Shown: piece by piece, positions 33,331-44,946 of the stretch
How the letters are laid out: each line of letters starts with the position of its first letter
How positions within the stretch are numbered: the first letter of the stretch is position 1
Source: Sphingopyxis bauzanensis
GTDB taxonomy: Bacteria; Pseudomonadota; Alphaproteobacteria; Sphingomonadales; Sphingomonadaceae
Length of the DNA: 64,000 bases
Direction of reading: 5' to 3'
Assembly: GCF_002205675.1 (NCBI RefSeq)
Contig: NZ_NISK01000001.1
Location: 1,095,303 to 1,159,302, forward strand
The notes under the pieces: generated by a model
What the model saw: only the letters and a program-made list of their open reading frames with translations
Database searches by the model: none
What the model was told of the DNA's origin: nothing
Position numbers and translations under genes: made by a program

Positions 33331-34226
33331 TCGGGCTTACCCACGCGTTGAATCTCCCATTGCAAATCCACACCGCTCTTGTTCTTCACGCGGCGGCGAA
33401 CTTCTTCACCAAGCGCTTCGATGTCGGCGCTGGTCGCATCGCCGGTGTTGATCAAAAAATTGGTGTGCTTTTCGCTGACCTGCGCGCCGCCAACCGCGAA
33501 ACCACGGCACCCGGCCTCGTCGACGAGCTGCCAAGCCTTGTGGCCGTCGGGGTTCTTGAAGGTCGAGCCACCGGTTTTCGAACGCAGCGGCTGCGACGCT
33601 TCGCGGCTTGCGGAGATGCGGTCCATTTCGGCCTGGATCACCGCGGGCTCGCCGGGCCGACCGCGGAAGGTCGCGCCGATAACAACCGCCCCCTCGGGCA
33701 GCTCGCTATGGCGATAGGTGTAGCCGAGGTCGGCGAGCGACAACGTGCGGCGCTCGCCCGACCGCAGCACAACGTCGGCATCGATCAGTATGTCCTTCAC
33801 CTCCCGGCCGTAGGCGCCGCCGTTCATGCGGACGAAGCCGCCAACGGTGCCCGGAATGGAGCGAAGAAACTCGAGGCCCCCTACACCGACATCCCGTGCC
33901 GTCGAAGAGACCAGAATGCCAGAAGCGCCGCCGCCGCAGCTTAGCGTCTGCCCATCCTCAACCGTCACCTTGGCAAAGGTCTTGCCGAGTCGGACGACGA
34001 CGCCCGGGAAGCCGCCGTCGCGGACGATGAGGTTCGAGCCGAGGCCGAGTGCCATCACCGGGATGGCAGGATCCAAGTCGCGAAGGAAATCCGACAGGTC
34101 ACCCGCGTCCTTGGGTTCGAACAGCCAGTCGGCGGGGCCACCCGACTTGAACCAGACGAGCGGCGCCAGCGGCGCCTTCGCCGTCAACTTGCCGCGCACG
34201 ACGGGAAGGGTTTCGGCGGTGCTCAC
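33327..34226 (-). CDS. murB: UDP-N-acetylenolpyruvoylglucosamine reductase
   Basis: An FAD enzyme that reduces the enolpyruvyl group to give UDP-MurNAc. The 299-residue sequence has the FAD-binding [14 protein letters not shown] and [12 protein letters not shown] segments, [15 protein letters not shown], and the active-site [20 protein letters not shown]. It is a type II MurB by its length and end sequence. It overlaps murC by 4 nt. Confidence 0.98.
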   Translation of the reverse strand: MSTAETLPVVRGKLTAKAPLAPLVWFKSGGPADWLFEPKDAGDLSDFLRDLDPAIPVMALGLGSNLIVRDGGFPGVVVRLGKTFAKVTVEDGQTLSCGGGASGILVSSTARDVGVGGLEFLRSIPGTVGGFVRMNGGAYGREVKDILIDADVVLRSGERRTLSLADLGYTYRHSELPEGAVVIGATFRGRPGEPAVIQAEMDRISASREASQPLRSKTGGSTFKNPDGHKAWQLVDEAGCRGFAVGGAQVSEKHTNFLINTGDATSADIEALGEEVRRRVKNKSGVDLQWEIQRVGKPE

Positions 34227-35653
34227 GCCGCCTCAACCACGTTCGCCAAACCCGCTGCCATCTTCGTTATATCACCCGCACCAAGGCAGATGACCATATC
34301 GCCCGCGCCCAGATCGCCCGCGGCAATGCTGGCGGCGATGGCCGAGGCCAACGCCCGCGCATCCGCAACGACGCTTGCCTGCCGATGCCCGCGATCGCGC
34401 AAACCCGCGACCAGCGCGTCTGACGACACGCCGTCGATCGACGCCTCGCCCGCGGCATAGACCGGCAGCGCCAGCACCATGTCGGCGTCGTTAAACGCCT
34501 GCTGGAAATCGTCCATATGGTCGCGCAGGCGCGTGAAGCGGTGCGGCTGAACCACGCCGACGACGCGCCCTGCCCCGACACCTTCGCGCGCCGCCGACAG
34601 CACCGCCCGGATTTCGACCGGGTGGTGGGCGTAGTCGTCTATCACCGTGACCACGCCGCCCTCGACCTCGATCTCGCCAACCTTGGTGAAGCGGCGCTTG
34701 ACCCCGGCAAAGCCATTGAAGCCCGACACGATCTTGTCGTCACTGACACCCATGTGAAGCGCGACCGCAATCGCGGCGAGCGAATTCTGGACATTGTGGC
34801 GGCCCGACATCGGCAAATGGATGCCCTCGACCGTCCGGCTGTTCCCGTCGCGGTCGCGCACGACGACGTCGAAGCGGTTGCCGTCGGGACCAGGCACCAC
34901 ATTGGTGCCGCGCACGTCGGCCTGCGCCGAAAAGCCATAGGTCACGATCCGCCGGTCGCGGATGCGCGGAATGATCGCCTGCACTTCGGGATGGTCGAGA
35001 CAGAGCATCGCGGCGCCATAGAAAGGCACATTCTCGATGAACTCGACGAAAGCGTCCTTGATCGCATCGAAGCTGCCATAATGGTCGAGATGTTCGGGAT
35101 CGATGTTGGTGACGACCGCGATCGTGCCGTCGAGGCGGAGGAAGCTGCCGTCGCTCTCGTCGGCCTCGACCACCATCCAGTCGCTGGCGCCGAGGCGCGC
35201 GTTCGAGCCATAATTGTTGATGATGCCGCCGTTGATCACCGTCGGATCGATGCCGCCCGCGTCAAGTAGCGCGGCGACAAGGCTGGTCGTCGTCGTCTTG
35301 CCGTGGGTGCCAGCGATGGCGACGGTCGATTTCAGCCGCATCAACTCGGCGAGCATTTCGGCGCGGCGGACGAGCGGGATGCGGTGCGCGAGCGCCGCCT
35401 CGACCTCGGGATTGCCGCGCTTGACCGCGGTCGAGGTGACGACCACCGCGACGCCATCGACGTTCGCGGCGTCATGACCGATTGCAACCTTGATCCCGCG
35501 CTTGCGCAAGCCATCGATGACATAGCCGTCGGCGATGTCGCTGCCCTGCACCTGATAACCCAGGTTGTGCATCACTTCGGCGATCCCCGACATGCCGATG
35601 CCGCCGATGCCGATGAAATGGATGGTGCCGATGTCGGTCGCAACGCCGCGCAT
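34223..35653 (-). CDS. murC: UDP-N-acetylmuramate--L-alanine ligase
   Basis: Adds L-Ala to UDP-MurNAc. The 476-residue protein has [18 protein letters not shown], the ATP P-loop [23 protein letters not shown] and the C-terminal [14 protein letters not shown] motif. The ATG at 35653 makes a TGATG junction with the murG stop; a GTG one codon upstream is the alternative start. Confidence 0.98.
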   Translation of the reverse strand: MRGVATDIGTIHFIGIGGIGMSGIAEVMHNLGYQVQGSDIADGYVIDGLRKRGIKVAIGHDAANVDGVAVVVTSTAVKRGNPEVEAALAHRIPLVRRAEMLAELMRLKSTVAIAGTHGKTTTTSLVAALLDAGGIDPTVINGGIINNYGSNARLGASDWMVVEADESDGSFLRLDGTIAVVTNIDPEHLDHYGSFDAIKDAFVEFIENVPFYGAAMLCLDHPEVQAIIPRIRDRRIVTYGFSAQADVRGTNVVPGPDGNRFDVVVRDRDGNSRTVEGIHLPMSGRHNVQNSLAAIAVALHMGVSDDKIVSGFNGFAGVKRRFTKVGEIEVEGGVVTVIDDYAHHPVEIRAVLSAAREGVGAGRVVGVVQPHRFTRLRDHMDDFQQAFNDADMVLALPVYAAGEASIDGVSSDALVAGLRDRGHRQASVVADARALASAIAASIAAGDLGAGDMVICLGAGDITKMAAGLANVVEAA

Positions 35654-36837
35654 CACTCGCCTCCCATGCGCGCCGACGCCATGCCGCTCGCTGCGGCGCG
35701 CTGGCCCGACAGCGCACCGACGCGGATGACGTCCATCATCGGCGGCGCGGCGAGCGATTCGACGAGGTCGGCCAGATCGCGGGTCGCATCGGGCAGGCCG
35801 CAGCTCGCGGCGCGCGCGGCGGCATTTTCCAGCGCGCCGGGTTCGAGCGCCATGCGCTGAATCTGCTTGGCGAGCTCGCTGGCTGTGAATTGCGGCTGCG
35901 GGATCGACCGCGCCCCGCCCGCCTCGACCATATCGACGACATTCCAGGTCTGGTGATTGTCCATCGCGTGCGGATAGGGAACGAAGATTGCCGGTCGCCC
36001 GGCGCAGGCCAGCTCAGCGACCGTGGATGCCCCGGCGCGCGCAATCACCAGATGCGCCCAGCGCAGCCGGTCGGGGAAATCGGCGATATAGGTCGCGCAT
36101 TCGGCGGCGACCCCCATGTCGGCATATTTGCCGCGCACCTCATCCAGATCGGCGTCGCGGCATTGCTGCACCACCTGCAACCGGTCGAGCAGCGCGCGCG
36201 GCAGCATCGCGATCGCGGCGGGGACCACGTCGCTGAGCACCGTCGCGCCCAAGCTGCCGCCGACCACGAGCAGACGAAAAATGCCGTCCTCGGTCAGCGG
36301 CGGAAAACCTTCCTCACGGATCGCGATAATCTCGTCGCGCACCGGGTTGCCGGTGATATGTTTCTTCAGCTCATGCCCTGCCGGGTAACGTTGGATATTG
36401 TGGTAAGCGACCGCCACCGCATCGACGCGCGGCGCCATCATGCGATTGACGCGGCCGAGCACGGCATTTTGTTCGTGCAGCACGCGCGGCCGTTTCGTCG
36501 CGCCCGCCGCAAGCAAGCTGGGCAGCGACGGATAACCGCCGAAGCCGACGACGACCGCCGGGTCGAAGTCGCGGATCAAGTCGATCGCCATGCGGCGCCC
36601 TTTGCGGATCGCCAGCGCCGCTTTTATCCAGCCGACCGGACCGCCAGTGACACGGCCCGCTGGCAGCACATGCGTTTCAAGCTCATGCGGCGCGCCAGGA
36701 ATTTTCAGGCCGCGGTCATCGCTGACCAACGCGACGCGGTGTCCACGCGCAATCAGTTCGCCCGCAAGCGCATAGGCGGGCAGCATATGTCCCCCCGTCC
36801 CACCGGCGGCGAGAAGATAGTGGCGCGTTGCAGTCAT
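35653..36837 (-). CDS. murG: Lipid II synthase MurG
   Basis: Transfers GlcNAc from UDP-GlcNAc to lipid I at the inner face of the membrane. The 394-residue GT-B enzyme opens with [18 protein letters not shown] and has [13 protein letters not shown] and the donor-site [15 protein letters not shown] segment. The C-terminus runs 20-30 residues past the typical end with an Ala-rich tail. The start at 36837 makes the ATGA overlap with ftsW seen at other junctions. Confidence 0.96.
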   Translation of the reverse strand: MTATRHYLLAAGGTGGHMLPAYALAGELIARGHRVALVSDDRGLKIPGAPHELETHVLPAGRVTGGPVGWIKAALAIRKGRRMAIDLIRDFDPAVVVGFGGYPSLPSLLAAGATKRPRVLHEQNAVLGRVNRMMAPRVDAVAVAYHNIQRYPAGHELKKHITGNPVRDEIIAIREEGFPPLTEDGIFRLLVVGGSLGATVLSDVVPAAIAMLPRALLDRLQVVQQCRDADLDEVRGKYADMGVAAECATYIADFPDRLRWAHLVIARAGASTVAELACAGRPAIFVPYPHAMDNHQTWNVVDMVEAGGARSIPQPQFTASELAKQIQRMALEPGALENAAARAASCGLPDATRDLADLVESLAAPPMMDVIRVGALSGQRAAASGMASARMGGE

Positions 36838-38072
36838 TTCTTGTTCCAATTGCGGGTCATCGACACCCGCGCCGCATAGGGGTTTCGCCGGGTCAGCGAC
36901 AAGAGCAAACCCATGCCGATCGACAGCGCAATGAACGACGAACCACCATAGCTGATGAACGGCAAGGTCATGCCTTTCGACGGGAAGATCTGGGTGTTGA
37001 CCGCCATGTTGATCACCGCCTGCCCGCCGAATTGCGCGATCAGCGCCGCGACCGCGAGGATCAGGAAACTATCCTCCTCGTCGAGCAGGCGCACCAGCAC
37101 CCGCACGATGATCGCGAGATAGAGGATCGCGATCGCGATGCACGCGATCATCCCGAATTCTTCGCCGATGACCGAGAAGATATAATCGGTGTGCGCCTCG
37201 GGGAGCTGGAATTTCGCCAACCCTGCGCCCGGGCCGGTGCCGATCAGCCCGCCCGCGGTCAGGGTCGCATGGGCCTTGTCGACCTGGAAACTGTCACCCT
37301 CGGCGAACAGCCAGATATTGATGCGCTGCTGCGCCACCGGATAGAAGAAATAGGCGAGGATGATGCCGACGACCCCGGTCGCCGCGAGCATCCCCATGAT
37401 CCGCATCGACAGCCCGGCGACCAACACCAGCACCAGCCAAGTCGCGGCGAAGATGACGGTCTGGCCGAGATCGGGCTGGCCCATCAGCAACACCGCGATG
37501 ACCCCGGTCAACACAAAGCTGAGCGGGACGACCGGCAGGCTCTGATCGTGCAAGCGGAGCGACAAGATCCACGCGAGCGACACGGCGAAGAAGGGCTTGA
37601 GAAACTCCGACGGCTGCAACCGGAAAATTCCGCTGCCGATCCAGCGCTGCGCGCCGTTCACCGTGGCACCGAACAACGGCACGAGGAACAGCAGGACTAG
37701 AAAGATGATCGTGCCGTAAATCGCGAAACGCCGCGCCTGCGCCTTGGGCAGCATCGACACACCCAGCATCACCGGAACCCCGACGATCACCCACATCAGC
37801 TGGCGGTAGAAATAATAAAGCGGGTCGAGCAACGCCGTGCTGGTCGACAATTTCTGCGCCGCCACCGGTGACGCTGCGGCGACCGCGACCAGCCCGATTG
37901 CGACCAGCATCGACACCAGCAGCAGCAGGACGCGGTCGATTTCCCAGAACCACAGGCCCAGCGGAGTGCGGTCGGCGCGGCTGAGCCGCGGGCCGCGGCG
38001 CTTGACGGTGCGCGTCGCCGCGATCACCGGCCGCTCGGTCGTGGCGTCCATATTGTCCATTCCCCCGCTCAT
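36834..38072 (-). CDS. ftsW: Peptidoglycan glycosyltransferase FtsW
   Basis: A SEDS-family lipid II polymerase of the divisome, partner of FtsI. The 412-residue polytopic protein has about ten membrane spans. It carries the RWIGSGIFRLQPSEFLKPF signature, the AHATLTAGGLIGTGPGAG loop and LPFISYGGSSFIAL near the C-terminus. An Arg-rich cytoplasmic N-terminus (1-45) precedes the first span. 4 nt overlaps lie on both sides. Confidence 0.97.
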   Translation of the reverse strand: MSGGMDNMDATTERPVIAATRTVKRRGPRLSRADRTPLGLWFWEIDRVLLLLVSMLVAIGLVAVAAASPVAAQKLSTSTALLDPLYYFYRQLMWVIVGVPVMLGVSMLPKAQARRFAIYGTIIFLVLLFLVPLFGATVNGAQRWIGSGIFRLQPSEFLKPFFAVSLAWILSLRLHDQSLPVVPLSFVLTGVIAVLLMGQPDLGQTVIFAATWLVLVLVAGLSMRIMGMLAATGVVGIILAYFFYPVAQQRINIWLFAEGDSFQVDKAHATLTAGGLIGTGPGAGLAKFQLPEAHTDYIFSVIGEEFGMIACIAIAILYLAIIVRVLVRLLDEEDSFLILAVAALIAQFGGQAVINMAVNTQIFPSKGMTLPFISYGGSSFIALSIGMGLLLSLTRRNPYAARVSMTRNWNKK

Positions 38073-39373
38073 GCCCCAAGCGCTTGCACAAGTCCGCGAA
38101 AGACATCGCCGCGCTGCTCAAAATCCTTGAACTGGTCGAACGACGCGCAGGCGGGCGACAGCAGCACGATGTCGCCGGCCTTTGCCGCCGCCGCCGCATG
38201 CGCAACCGCCGTCGCCATATCGCCGGAAAGATCGACCGGAACCGCATCGCCGATCTCGGCGGCAAAAGATTCCGTCGCAGCGCCGATCAGATACGCCTGC
38301 TTCACATGGCCGAACCACGGGCGGCACGCCGCCAGCCCGTCGCCTTTCGCCTGCCCGCCGACGATCCAGTGCAAACGCTGGTCCGGCGCCGGCGGAAAGG
38401 CCGCCAGCGCCGGTGCAGCGGAAGCCGCGTTGGTCGCCTTGCTGTCATTGAACCAGCGGACACCCGCGACTTCGCCGACCAATTCCATGCGATGCGGCAG
38501 CGACGTGTAGGTCGCGAGGCCGCGCTCAATCTGTTCGTCGTTCAATCCCAGTACCCGGCACACAGCAATCGCGCAGACGGCGTTCTGCGCATTGTGCGGG
38601 CCTTGCAGCGCGGGCCAGCGGTGCTGGTCGACCGGATCGATGTCCTGGCCCGACACGCGGTGCAGCCGATGGTTGATCCGGCTCGCGATCATCTTCGACG
38701 GATCGTCATCGACCGCAACGATCGCGACCTGATCGCGGCGCTGCAAGCCGAACAGCCGCGCCTTCGACGCAGCATAGCCGGTAAAGCCGTCATAGCGGTC
38801 GAGGTGATCGGGGCTGAGATTCGTAAGCACGGCAACGTCGCACGCCAAGCTGTGCGACAGGTCGATCTGGTAGCTCGACAGTTCAAGCACATAGACCCCG
38901 CCCTCGGGCAGCGGGTCGCGCGACAGGATCGGCAGCCCGATATTGCCGCCCATCAACGACGGAACCCCTGCGCTCGCCAGCATATGATGGATCAGCGCAG
39001 TGACCGTCGACTTGCCGTTGGTCCCGGTGATCCCGACGACCTTGTGCGGCGGCAGGTCGCCCCGCGCCTCGGCAAACAGCTCGACGTCGCCGATCACCGG
39101 CACATGTGCCTCGCGCGCATGGGCCGCGATCGGGTGGCGGTTGAGTGGCACGCCTGGCGAGACGACGACCCCGGCGAAACCGATCAAGTCGATGTCGAGC
39201 GGATTGCCAATGTCGGCGCCCAGCGCCATCGCATCGTCGCACGCCTCCTCGCGGTCGTCCCACGCCGTGACCCCGGCGCCGCTGGCGACGAGAGCCTCGA
39301 CCGTCGCGAGCCCCGAGCGCGCCAGCCCCAGCACCGCATAGCGGCGACCGGCAAAGGCGCGCGAGGTGATCAC
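38069..39373 (-). CDS. murD: UDP-N-acetylmuramoylalanine--D-glutamate ligase
   Basis: Adds D-Glu to UDP-MurNAc-L-Ala. The 434-residue Mur ligase has the N-terminal [15 protein letters not shown], the P-loop [14 protein letters not shown], the ELSSYQIDL segment and the [20 protein letters not shown] motif typical of MurD. It starts at GTG in a GTGA overlap with mraY. Confidence 0.97.
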   Translation of the reverse strand: MITSRAFAGRRYAVLGLARSGLATVEALVASGAGVTAWDDREEACDDAMALGADIGNPLDIDLIGFAGVVVSPGVPLNRHPIAAHAREAHVPVIGDVELFAEARGDLPPHKVVGITGTNGKSTVTALIHHMLASAGVPSLMGGNIGLPILSRDPLPEGGVYVLELSSYQIDLSHSLACDVAVLTNLSPDHLDRYDGFTGYAASKARLFGLQRRDQVAIVAVDDDPSKMIASRINHRLHRVSGQDIDPVDQHRWPALQGPHNAQNAVCAIAVCRVLGLNDEQIERGLATYTSLPHRMELVGEVAGVRWFNDSKATNAASAAPALAAFPPAPDQRLHWIVGGQAKGDGLAACRPWFGHVKQAYLIGAATESFAAEIGDAVPVDLSGDMATAVAHAAAAAKAGDIVLLSPACASFDQFKDFEQRGDVFRGLVQALGA

Positions 39374-40440
39374 CGCAGTTTCAAGGTCGCGAGTCCCGCG
39401 AGCGCAAGGACGATCGACACGATCCAGAAACGGATAACCACGGTCGATTCGGGCCAGCCCAATTGTTCGAAATGATGGTGGATCGGCGCCATGCGGAACA
39501 CCCGCTTGCCGGTGCGCTTGTACCAGAACACCTGGATGATCACCGACAAGGCCTCGACCACGAACAGCCCGCCGATCAACACCAGCACCAGTTCGTGCTG
39601 CGCGGTCACCGCGATCGTCGCCAGCGCGCCGCCGAGTGCGAGGCTACCGGTATCGCCCATGAACACCGCCGCGGGCGGGGCGTTGAACCACAGGAAGGCC
39701 AGACAGGCGCCGATGATCGCGGCGGCGAAGATGGCGAGTTCACCCGCCCCCGCGACGTGCGGAATGCCCAGATATTCAGCGAACTTGGCGTTGCCCGACA
39801 GGTAAACGATGATCAGCATGGCCATGCTGGCGATGATCACCGGGAAGGTCGCGAGACCGTCGAGCCCGTCGGTCAGGTTCACCGCGTTGCCAAAGCCGAC
39901 GATCAGCACCATCGCAAAGACATAATAGAGCGGCCCGAGTTCGAGCACGATACCGCTGAAAAACGGCAGATACAGGTCGGTGCCGGTGCGTGACACGATC
40001 AGGAACACCGCCACGCCCGCGATCAGAAACTCGATCAGCAGCCGCACCCGCCCCGGAATCCCGCGGTGGCTGGCCTTGGTGACCTTATCGAGATCGTCGA
40101 GGAAACCAACCGCCGCAAACCCGCCGGTCACAAAAATACACGCCCATACAAAGCGGTTCGACAGGTCCATCCACAGCAGCGCCGAGATCATCAGCGAGAT
40201 GAGGATCATCAGCCCGCCCATTGTCGGCGTGCCTTTTTTTGCGAGGTGGCTTTGCGGCCCGTCCTCGCGGATCGGCTGGCCCTTCCCTTGCCGCATACGC
40301 AGCATCAGGATGAAGCGCGGCCCGATCCACAGCCCGATGATCAGCGCGGTCGCAACCGCGGCGCCCGAGCGGAAGCTCAGATAGCGAATGAGGTTGAGAA
40401 CCCCCGGAAAGCCCAGCCATTCCGCCAGCCAGTAAAGCAT
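39370..40440 (-). CDS. mraY: Phospho-N-acetylmuramoyl-pentapeptide-transferase
   Basis: Makes lipid I by transferring phospho-MurNAc-pentapeptide to undecaprenyl phosphate. The 356-residue polytopic enzyme has about ten spans. Motifs are [24 protein letters not shown] (the catalytic aspartates), [25 protein letters not shown] and the [13 protein letters not shown] loop. ATG at 40440 (TGATG with the murF stop) is preferred to the TTG one codon before. Confidence 0.98.
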   Translation of the reverse strand: MLYWLAEWLGFPGVLNLIRYLSFRSGAAVATALIIGLWIGPRFILMLRMRQGKGQPIREDGPQSHLAKKGTPTMGGLMILISLMISALLWMDLSNRFVWACIFVTGGFAAVGFLDDLDKVTKASHRGIPGRVRLLIEFLIAGVAVFLIVSRTGTDLYLPFFSGIVLELGPLYYVFAMVLIVGFGNAVNLTDGLDGLATFPVIIASMAMLIIVYLSGNAKFAEYLGIPHVAGAGELAIFAAAIIGACLAFLWFNAPPAAVFMGDTGSLALGGALATIAVTAQHELVLVLIGGLFVVEALSVIIQVFWYKRTGKRVFRMAPIHHHFEQLGWPESTVVIRFWIVSIVLALAGLATLKLR

Positions 40441-41816
40441 CAAAATTCCCCGTTGGTCAGCGCGGTCACCAGATGCGACAGGCCGACGCTGTTCGACCCC
40501 TTGATCAGCACCGTGTCGCCGGGACGGATCAAGTCGCCCAGCCGCGCTTTGGCGGCCGAATGGTCGGCGACATGCGCGAAATCGATGCGGCCCTCAAGCG
40601 CCTTTGCCAGCGGCGCGATCTCGTCGCTGACGAGCAGGGCGAACTGCACCCCGGCTGCGACGAGCGGAGCCGCGAGGTCAGCATGATAGGCTGCGCCATC
40701 AGGACCCAGTTCCTTCATCGCCCCCAGAATCGCGATCCGGCGCTCGCCCGATTCGCTGCCGAGCTGGCCGATCGTCGCCGCCATCGAAGCGGGGTTGGCG
40801 TTGTAGCTTTCGTCGATCAGCAGGATATGCCCGCCGCCGAACGGCACGCGGTGCCGCGCGCCGCGTCCGGCCAGCCCGGCCATTTCCGCAAAGGCCAGTC
40901 CTGCCGCGGGCAGGTCTCCGCCCACCGCCTTCACCGCCGCGAGCACTGCGAGCGAATTGGACACCCAATGCGCCCCCGCCTGCGCGATCGTGAAGCACAG
41001 CAGCGCGTCCTGCACCTGCGCGGTCACGAGCGATCCGCCCTTGCCGTCCGAAAGCCAATCGACCGCGCGCACATCGGCATCGGCACCCAGCCCAAAGCTG
41101 ATGACATGCGCGGCGTGCTGCTCGGCCTTGGCGCGCAGCCGCGCGTAGTGCGGGCTGTCGAAGGGCACGATCGCAGTGCCGCCGGGCTCCAACCCTTCGA
41201 AAATCTCGCCCTTCGCGTCGGCGATGGCTTCTTCGCTTCCGAAAAACTCCAGATGTGCCGGGGCGATGGTGGTGACGATGGCGACATGCGGGCGGACCAT
41301 GCGCGTCAGTTCGGCGAGTTCGCCGACATGGTTCATTCCCATCTCGAACACCCCGAAATCGGCGGTCGAGGGCATCCGCGCCAGGCTGAGGGGTACCCCG
41401 ACATGGTTGTTATAGCTTTTGACCGAGCGGTGCGCCTTGCCGGGACGGAAGCGATCGAGCGCCGCGAACAGCGCCTCCTTCGTCCCGGTCTTGCCCGCCG
41501 ACCCGGTCACCCCGATGATGCGGCCATGGCTGCGCGCGCGCGACGCGGTGCCGAGCGCGTTCAGGGCCGCGGCGCTGTCGGCGACGCGGACATGCGGGTG
41601 GTCGATGGTGCTTTCGCAGACGATGCCAGCAGCGCCCGCTGCAATCGCCTTGTCGATGAACTTGTGTCCGTCGGTCGCCTCGCCGCGCATCGCGACAAAC
41701 AGGTCACTGGTGGTCACCTCACGCGAATCGAAAGCAACGCCATGCACGGTAAAATCGCTGCTCGCTTCCCCGCCGGTTGCAGCAGCGATGGCGCGCGCGG
41801 TCCACAGCGGGGTCAT
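40440..41816 (-). CDS. murF: UDP-MurNAc-tripeptide--D-alanyl-D-alanine ligase
   Basis: Adds D-Ala-D-Ala to the UDP-MurNAc-tripeptide. The 458-residue Mur ligase has the substrate-binding [19 protein letters not shown] segment, the P-loop [26 protein letters not shown] and [12 protein letters not shown]. The start at 41816 makes an ATGA overlap with murE and matches the family N-terminus; a codon 9 nt upstream is less likely. Confidence 0.97.
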   Translation of the reverse strand: MTPLWTARAIAAATGGEASSDFTVHGVAFDSREVTTSDLFVAMRGEATDGHKFIDKAIAAGAAGIVCESTIDHPHVRVADSAAALNALGTASRARSHGRIIGVTGSAGKTGTKEALFAALDRFRPGKAHRSVKSYNNHVGVPLSLARMPSTADFGVFEMGMNHVGELAELTRMVRPHVAIVTTIAPAHLEFFGSEEAIADAKGEIFEGLEPGGTAIVPFDSPHYARLRAKAEQHAAHVISFGLGADADVRAVDWLSDGKGGSLVTAQVQDALLCFTIAQAGAHWVSNSLAVLAAVKAVGGDLPAAGLAFAEMAGLAGRGARHRVPFGGGHILLIDESYNANPASMAATIGQLGSESGERRIAILGAMKELGPDGAAYHADLAAPLVAAGVQFALLVSDEIAPLAKALEGRIDFAHVADHSAAKARLGDLIRPGDTVLIKGSNSVGLSHLVTALTNGEF

Positions 41817-43252
41817 GCCGCGCACTCGCGCGCAACGGCAACGTCGTCGAAGGGAAGGACGCGCATCGCGGTGCCCGCGCCGACGATCTGCCCCTGTTCA
41901 TGCCCCTTGCCCGCGATGCAGACGATGTCGTCGGCGCGCGCCTTTGCAATCGCGGCAGCAATCGCGGCGCGGCGGTCCTCGATGACCTGCGCGGTCGGTG
42001 CGCCCGCAGCGATTGCGGCACGGATCAATTCCGGATCCTCACCGCGCGGGTTGTCGTCGGTGATGATCAGCACATCGGCTTTCGCGGCGGCCACCCGGCC
42101 CATCTCGGGGCGCTTCGCCTGATCCCGGTCGCCGCCGGCTCCGAACACCAGGATCAACCGCCCGCTCGCATGCGGGCGCAGCGCGTCGAGTGCCGCCTCG
42201 ATCGCGTCGGGGGTGTGGGCATAATCGACATAGATCGGCGCACCTGCCCGGGTGATCGCCGCACGCTCCAGCCGCCCGCGTACCGGCTGAAGCCGCTCCA
42301 GATTGGCGAGCGTCTGCGCGACATCGCCGCCCGTCGCGATGACCAGACCCGCCGACACCAGCGCATTGGCGACCTGATACGCCCCGATCAGCGGCAGATC
42401 GATCTTGTGGTTCACATCGCCCGCCGCGATGACGAGTGACTGCCCAAGCTGAGTCGGTTCGCGCGAAACGAGGCGCAGGTCGTCGCCCGTCACGCCAACG
42501 GTCATCAGCCGCACGGCGCGTGCGCGCGCCGTGTCGACCACGGCGGCAGAATAGGCATCGTCGTTCCACACGACCGCCGTGCCGCCGGGTTCCACCACTT
42601 CGCTGAACAGCCGCAACTTGGCAGCAAGATAGGCCTCCATCGTGCCATGATAATCGAGATGATCGTGGCTGAGGTTAGTGAATGCCGCCGCCTTTACCGG
42701 CAGCCCCTCGGTGCGATACTGGTCGAGACCGTGGCTCGATGCCTCGAACGCCGCATGGCTGACGCCTTCGGTTGCGAGCCCCGACATATTGCTCAGGAAG
42801 GTCACGATGTCGGGCGTCGTCAGCCCGGTCGAGGCACTGTCGTTCGACGTCGTGATGCCCAGCGTGCCGATCGACGCGGCGTAAAAACCCGCCATCCTCC
42901 ACAACTGCCGCGTCATTTCGACGGTCGAAGTCTTGCCGTTGGTCCCGGTCACTGCGACGCAGGTCGCCGGAAAACGATGAAAATAATGTGCCGCGATATG
43001 GGCAAAAGCGCGGCGCGGATTGGCATCGGCCACATGCACTGCGCCGGCAACCGGCGCCTCGGGCCGCGCGACAACCGCAATCGCCCCGGCTTCGACTGCC
43101 GCCGGAATGAAATCTTCGCCGTTGAATTTTTCGCCGACAAACGCGCCGAAGATCGTCCCCGGCGCAACCTTGCGATGATCGATGGCAAGGCCGGTGACGA
43201 CCGGATCGGTGCCCACCGGCCCAGCGTCGCCTATCAGCGCGGACAGGCGCAT
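41813..43252 (-). CDS. murE: UDP-MurNAc-L-alanyl-D-glutamate--2,6-diaminopimelate ligase
   Basis: Adds the third peptide residue. The 479-residue ligase has the P-loop VTGTNGKTSTVEM, TTPDIVTFL, the SSHGLDQYR segment and the DNPR motif (ITDDNPRGEDPELI) that selects meso-diaminopimelate over lysine. The wall peptide is therefore of the usual Gram-negative type. The start at 43252 forms a TAATG junction with ftsI. Confidence 0.98.
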   Translation of the reverse strand: MRLSALIGDAGPVGTDPVVTGLAIDHRKVAPGTIFGAFVGEKFNGEDFIPAAVEAGAIAVVARPEAPVAGAVHVADANPRRAFAHIAAHYFHRFPATCVAVTGTNGKTSTVEMTRQLWRMAGFYAASIGTLGITTSNDSASTGLTTPDIVTFLSNMSGLATEGVSHAAFEASSHGLDQYRTEGLPVKAAAFTNLSHDHLDYHGTMEAYLAAKLRLFSEVVEPGGTAVVWNDDAYSAAVVDTARARAVRLMTVGVTGDDLRLVSREPTQLGQSLVIAAGDVNHKIDLPLIGAYQVANALVSAGLVIATGGDVAQTLANLERLQPVRGRLERAAITRAGAPIYVDYAHTPDAIEAALDALRPHASGRLILVFGAGGDRDQAKRPEMGRVAAAKADVLIITDDNPRGEDPELIRAAIAAGAPTAQVIEDRRAAIAAAIAKARADDIVCIAGKGHEQGQIVGAGTAMRVLPFDDVAVARECAA

Positions 43253-44946
43253 TATTCCTCTTCCCCGTTTCTCCACAGCAGCGGGGTGAGTTCGGACACA
43301 TCGACGTCGCGGCTTTCGTCGGGGAAGACGCCCAGCATCGGACCGGCGCGGGTGACGACCTTGCTCACCACCGGCGCCGCGGTCCAGCCCGCAGTACGCT
43401 GCCCCGAGCTAAAGGCATTGCCCTTCGGCTCATCGATCATCACCAGCACAACGTAGCGCGGATTGTCCATCGGAAAGGCCGCGGCGAAGGTCGCGACGAC
43501 CGAGCTGCGGCGATAGCCGCCCGCGCCCGGCTTTTCGGCGCTGCCAGTCTTGCCCCCGACGCGGAAGCCTGGCGCTTCGGCCTTTTTGCCGGTGCCGTCG
43601 GACACGATCAGACGCAGCAACTGGCGCATCCGCGCGCTGGTCGCGGCCTTGAACACGCGGCGGCCCTTCGGCGGCGCCTGGTCGCCGAGTTTGGTGACCG
43701 TCGCCGGACGATAAATGCCGCCATTGACCAGCGCGGCATAAGCGCTGGCGAGATGCAGCGGGGTGACAGCAATACCATGGCCGTACCCGGTGGTCATCGT
43801 CGTCAACCGGCCCCAGTCGCGCGGCCACAGCGGGAAGGCGCGTTCCTTGATATCGATCTGCGGGCGACCGTCAAATTCCAGGCTGCGGAACATCGCCTCC
43901 ATCTTTTCGCGGCCAAGTTCGTCGGAAATGCGCGCGGTGGTGATGTTCGAGCTGTGGATCAAAGTCTCAGGTACATTCAGCCAGCGGTTCGACGGATGGC
44001 TGTCTCGGATCCGGAACCCGGCGATCGCCAGCGGCTGCGTCGCGTCATAGCGGCGCGCCATACTGGTGACGGTGCCCGCGTCGATCGCAGCAGCAACGGT
44101 CAACGGCTTGAAGGTCGACCCAAGCTCATACAGATTATGCGTCATCGCATTGCGGCGCGTCGCGGGATCGCTGCCGCTCAGCTTGTTCGGGTTGAAGGTC
44201 GGCAGCGACGTCATCGCCATCACTTCGCCCGTGTGAACGTCGAGGATGATCCCCGCGCCGCCGATGGCTTCAAGGTTTGCAACCGCCGAACCCAATTCGC
44301 TTTCGAGCACCCCCTGCACGCGCGCGTCGATCGACAGCGCCAGCGGATCGCCGCGCGTCGCCTTGTCGATCAGGCGGTTGTCGAATGCGCCTTCGACCCC
44401 GGTAACGCCATGGCCCGCGGCATCGGTGAAACCCAAAACATGCGCAGCAAGCGAAAGCTGCGGATACAACCGCTCCTTTTCGCGCGGAAAATCGAACCCG
44501 ACGTCGCCGATCGCATTCACCGCCGCGACCTGGTCGGGCAGCGCGCGGCGGCGGATATAAGTCGGGCGCGATCCGCTGACCTTGGCGAGCAGCTCGGCCC
44601 GGGGCATATCGGGAAAAATCTTGTGCAGTTCGTCAGCCAGATACTGTCGGTTGTTGAGCAGCTTTTCGGGAACGACGCGGATCGCGTAACCGTCGATCGT
44701 GCGCGCCAGCGGCACACCGTTGCGATCGACGATATCGGCGCGCGCCGGGATGAAGGCGGCCGACGCCGACCCATTGCGCGACCCGGTATCGAACAGCGCG
44801 AAATAGACCAGACGGACCGACACCAGAAAAAATGCCGCCATGAACAGCAGCATCAAGATCATCAGACGCTGCTGCGCGGTCAGCAAGATCTGCTGCCGCA
44901 CCCCAGCGGTACGCACGCGCGTCGGACGGACGACCAGCGTGTTCAT
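43252..44946 (-). CDS. ftsI: Peptidoglycan D,D-transpeptidase FtsI (PBP3)
   Basis: The septal class B penicillin-binding protein. The 564-residue protein has a short basic cytoplasmic tail, one membrane span (about 28-50) and the dimerisation domain. The transpeptidase domain carries the catalytic STFK (in YELGSTFKPLTVAA), the SSN of HSSNITTARI and the KTG of VGGKTGSAEKPG. It overlaps ftsL by 4 nt. Confidence 0.98.
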   Translation of the reverse strand: MNTLVVRPTRVRTAGVRQQILLTAQQRLMILMLLFMAAFFLVSVRLVYFALFDTGSRNGSASAAFIPARADIVDRNGVPLARTIDGYAIRVVPEKLLNNRQYLADELHKIFPDMPRAELLAKVSGSRPTYIRRRALPDQVAAVNAIGDVGFDFPREKERLYPQLSLAAHVLGFTDAAGHGVTGVEGAFDNRLIDKATRGDPLALSIDARVQGVLESELGSAVANLEAIGGAGIILDVHTGEVMAMTSLPTFNPNKLSGSDPATRRNAMTHNLYELGSTFKPLTVAAAIDAGTVTSMARRYDATQPLAIAGFRIRDSHPSNRWLNVPETLIHSSNITTARISDELGREKMEAMFRSLEFDGRPQIDIKERAFPLWPRDWGRLTTMTTGYGHGIAVTPLHLASAYAALVNGGIYRPATVTKLGDQAPPKGRRVFKAATSARMRQLLRLIVSDGTGKKAEAPGFRVGGKTGSAEKPGAGGYRRSSVVATFAAAFPMDNPRYVVLVMIDEPKGNAFSSGQRTAGWTAAPVVSKVVTRAGPMLGVFPDESRDVDVSELTPLLWRNGEEE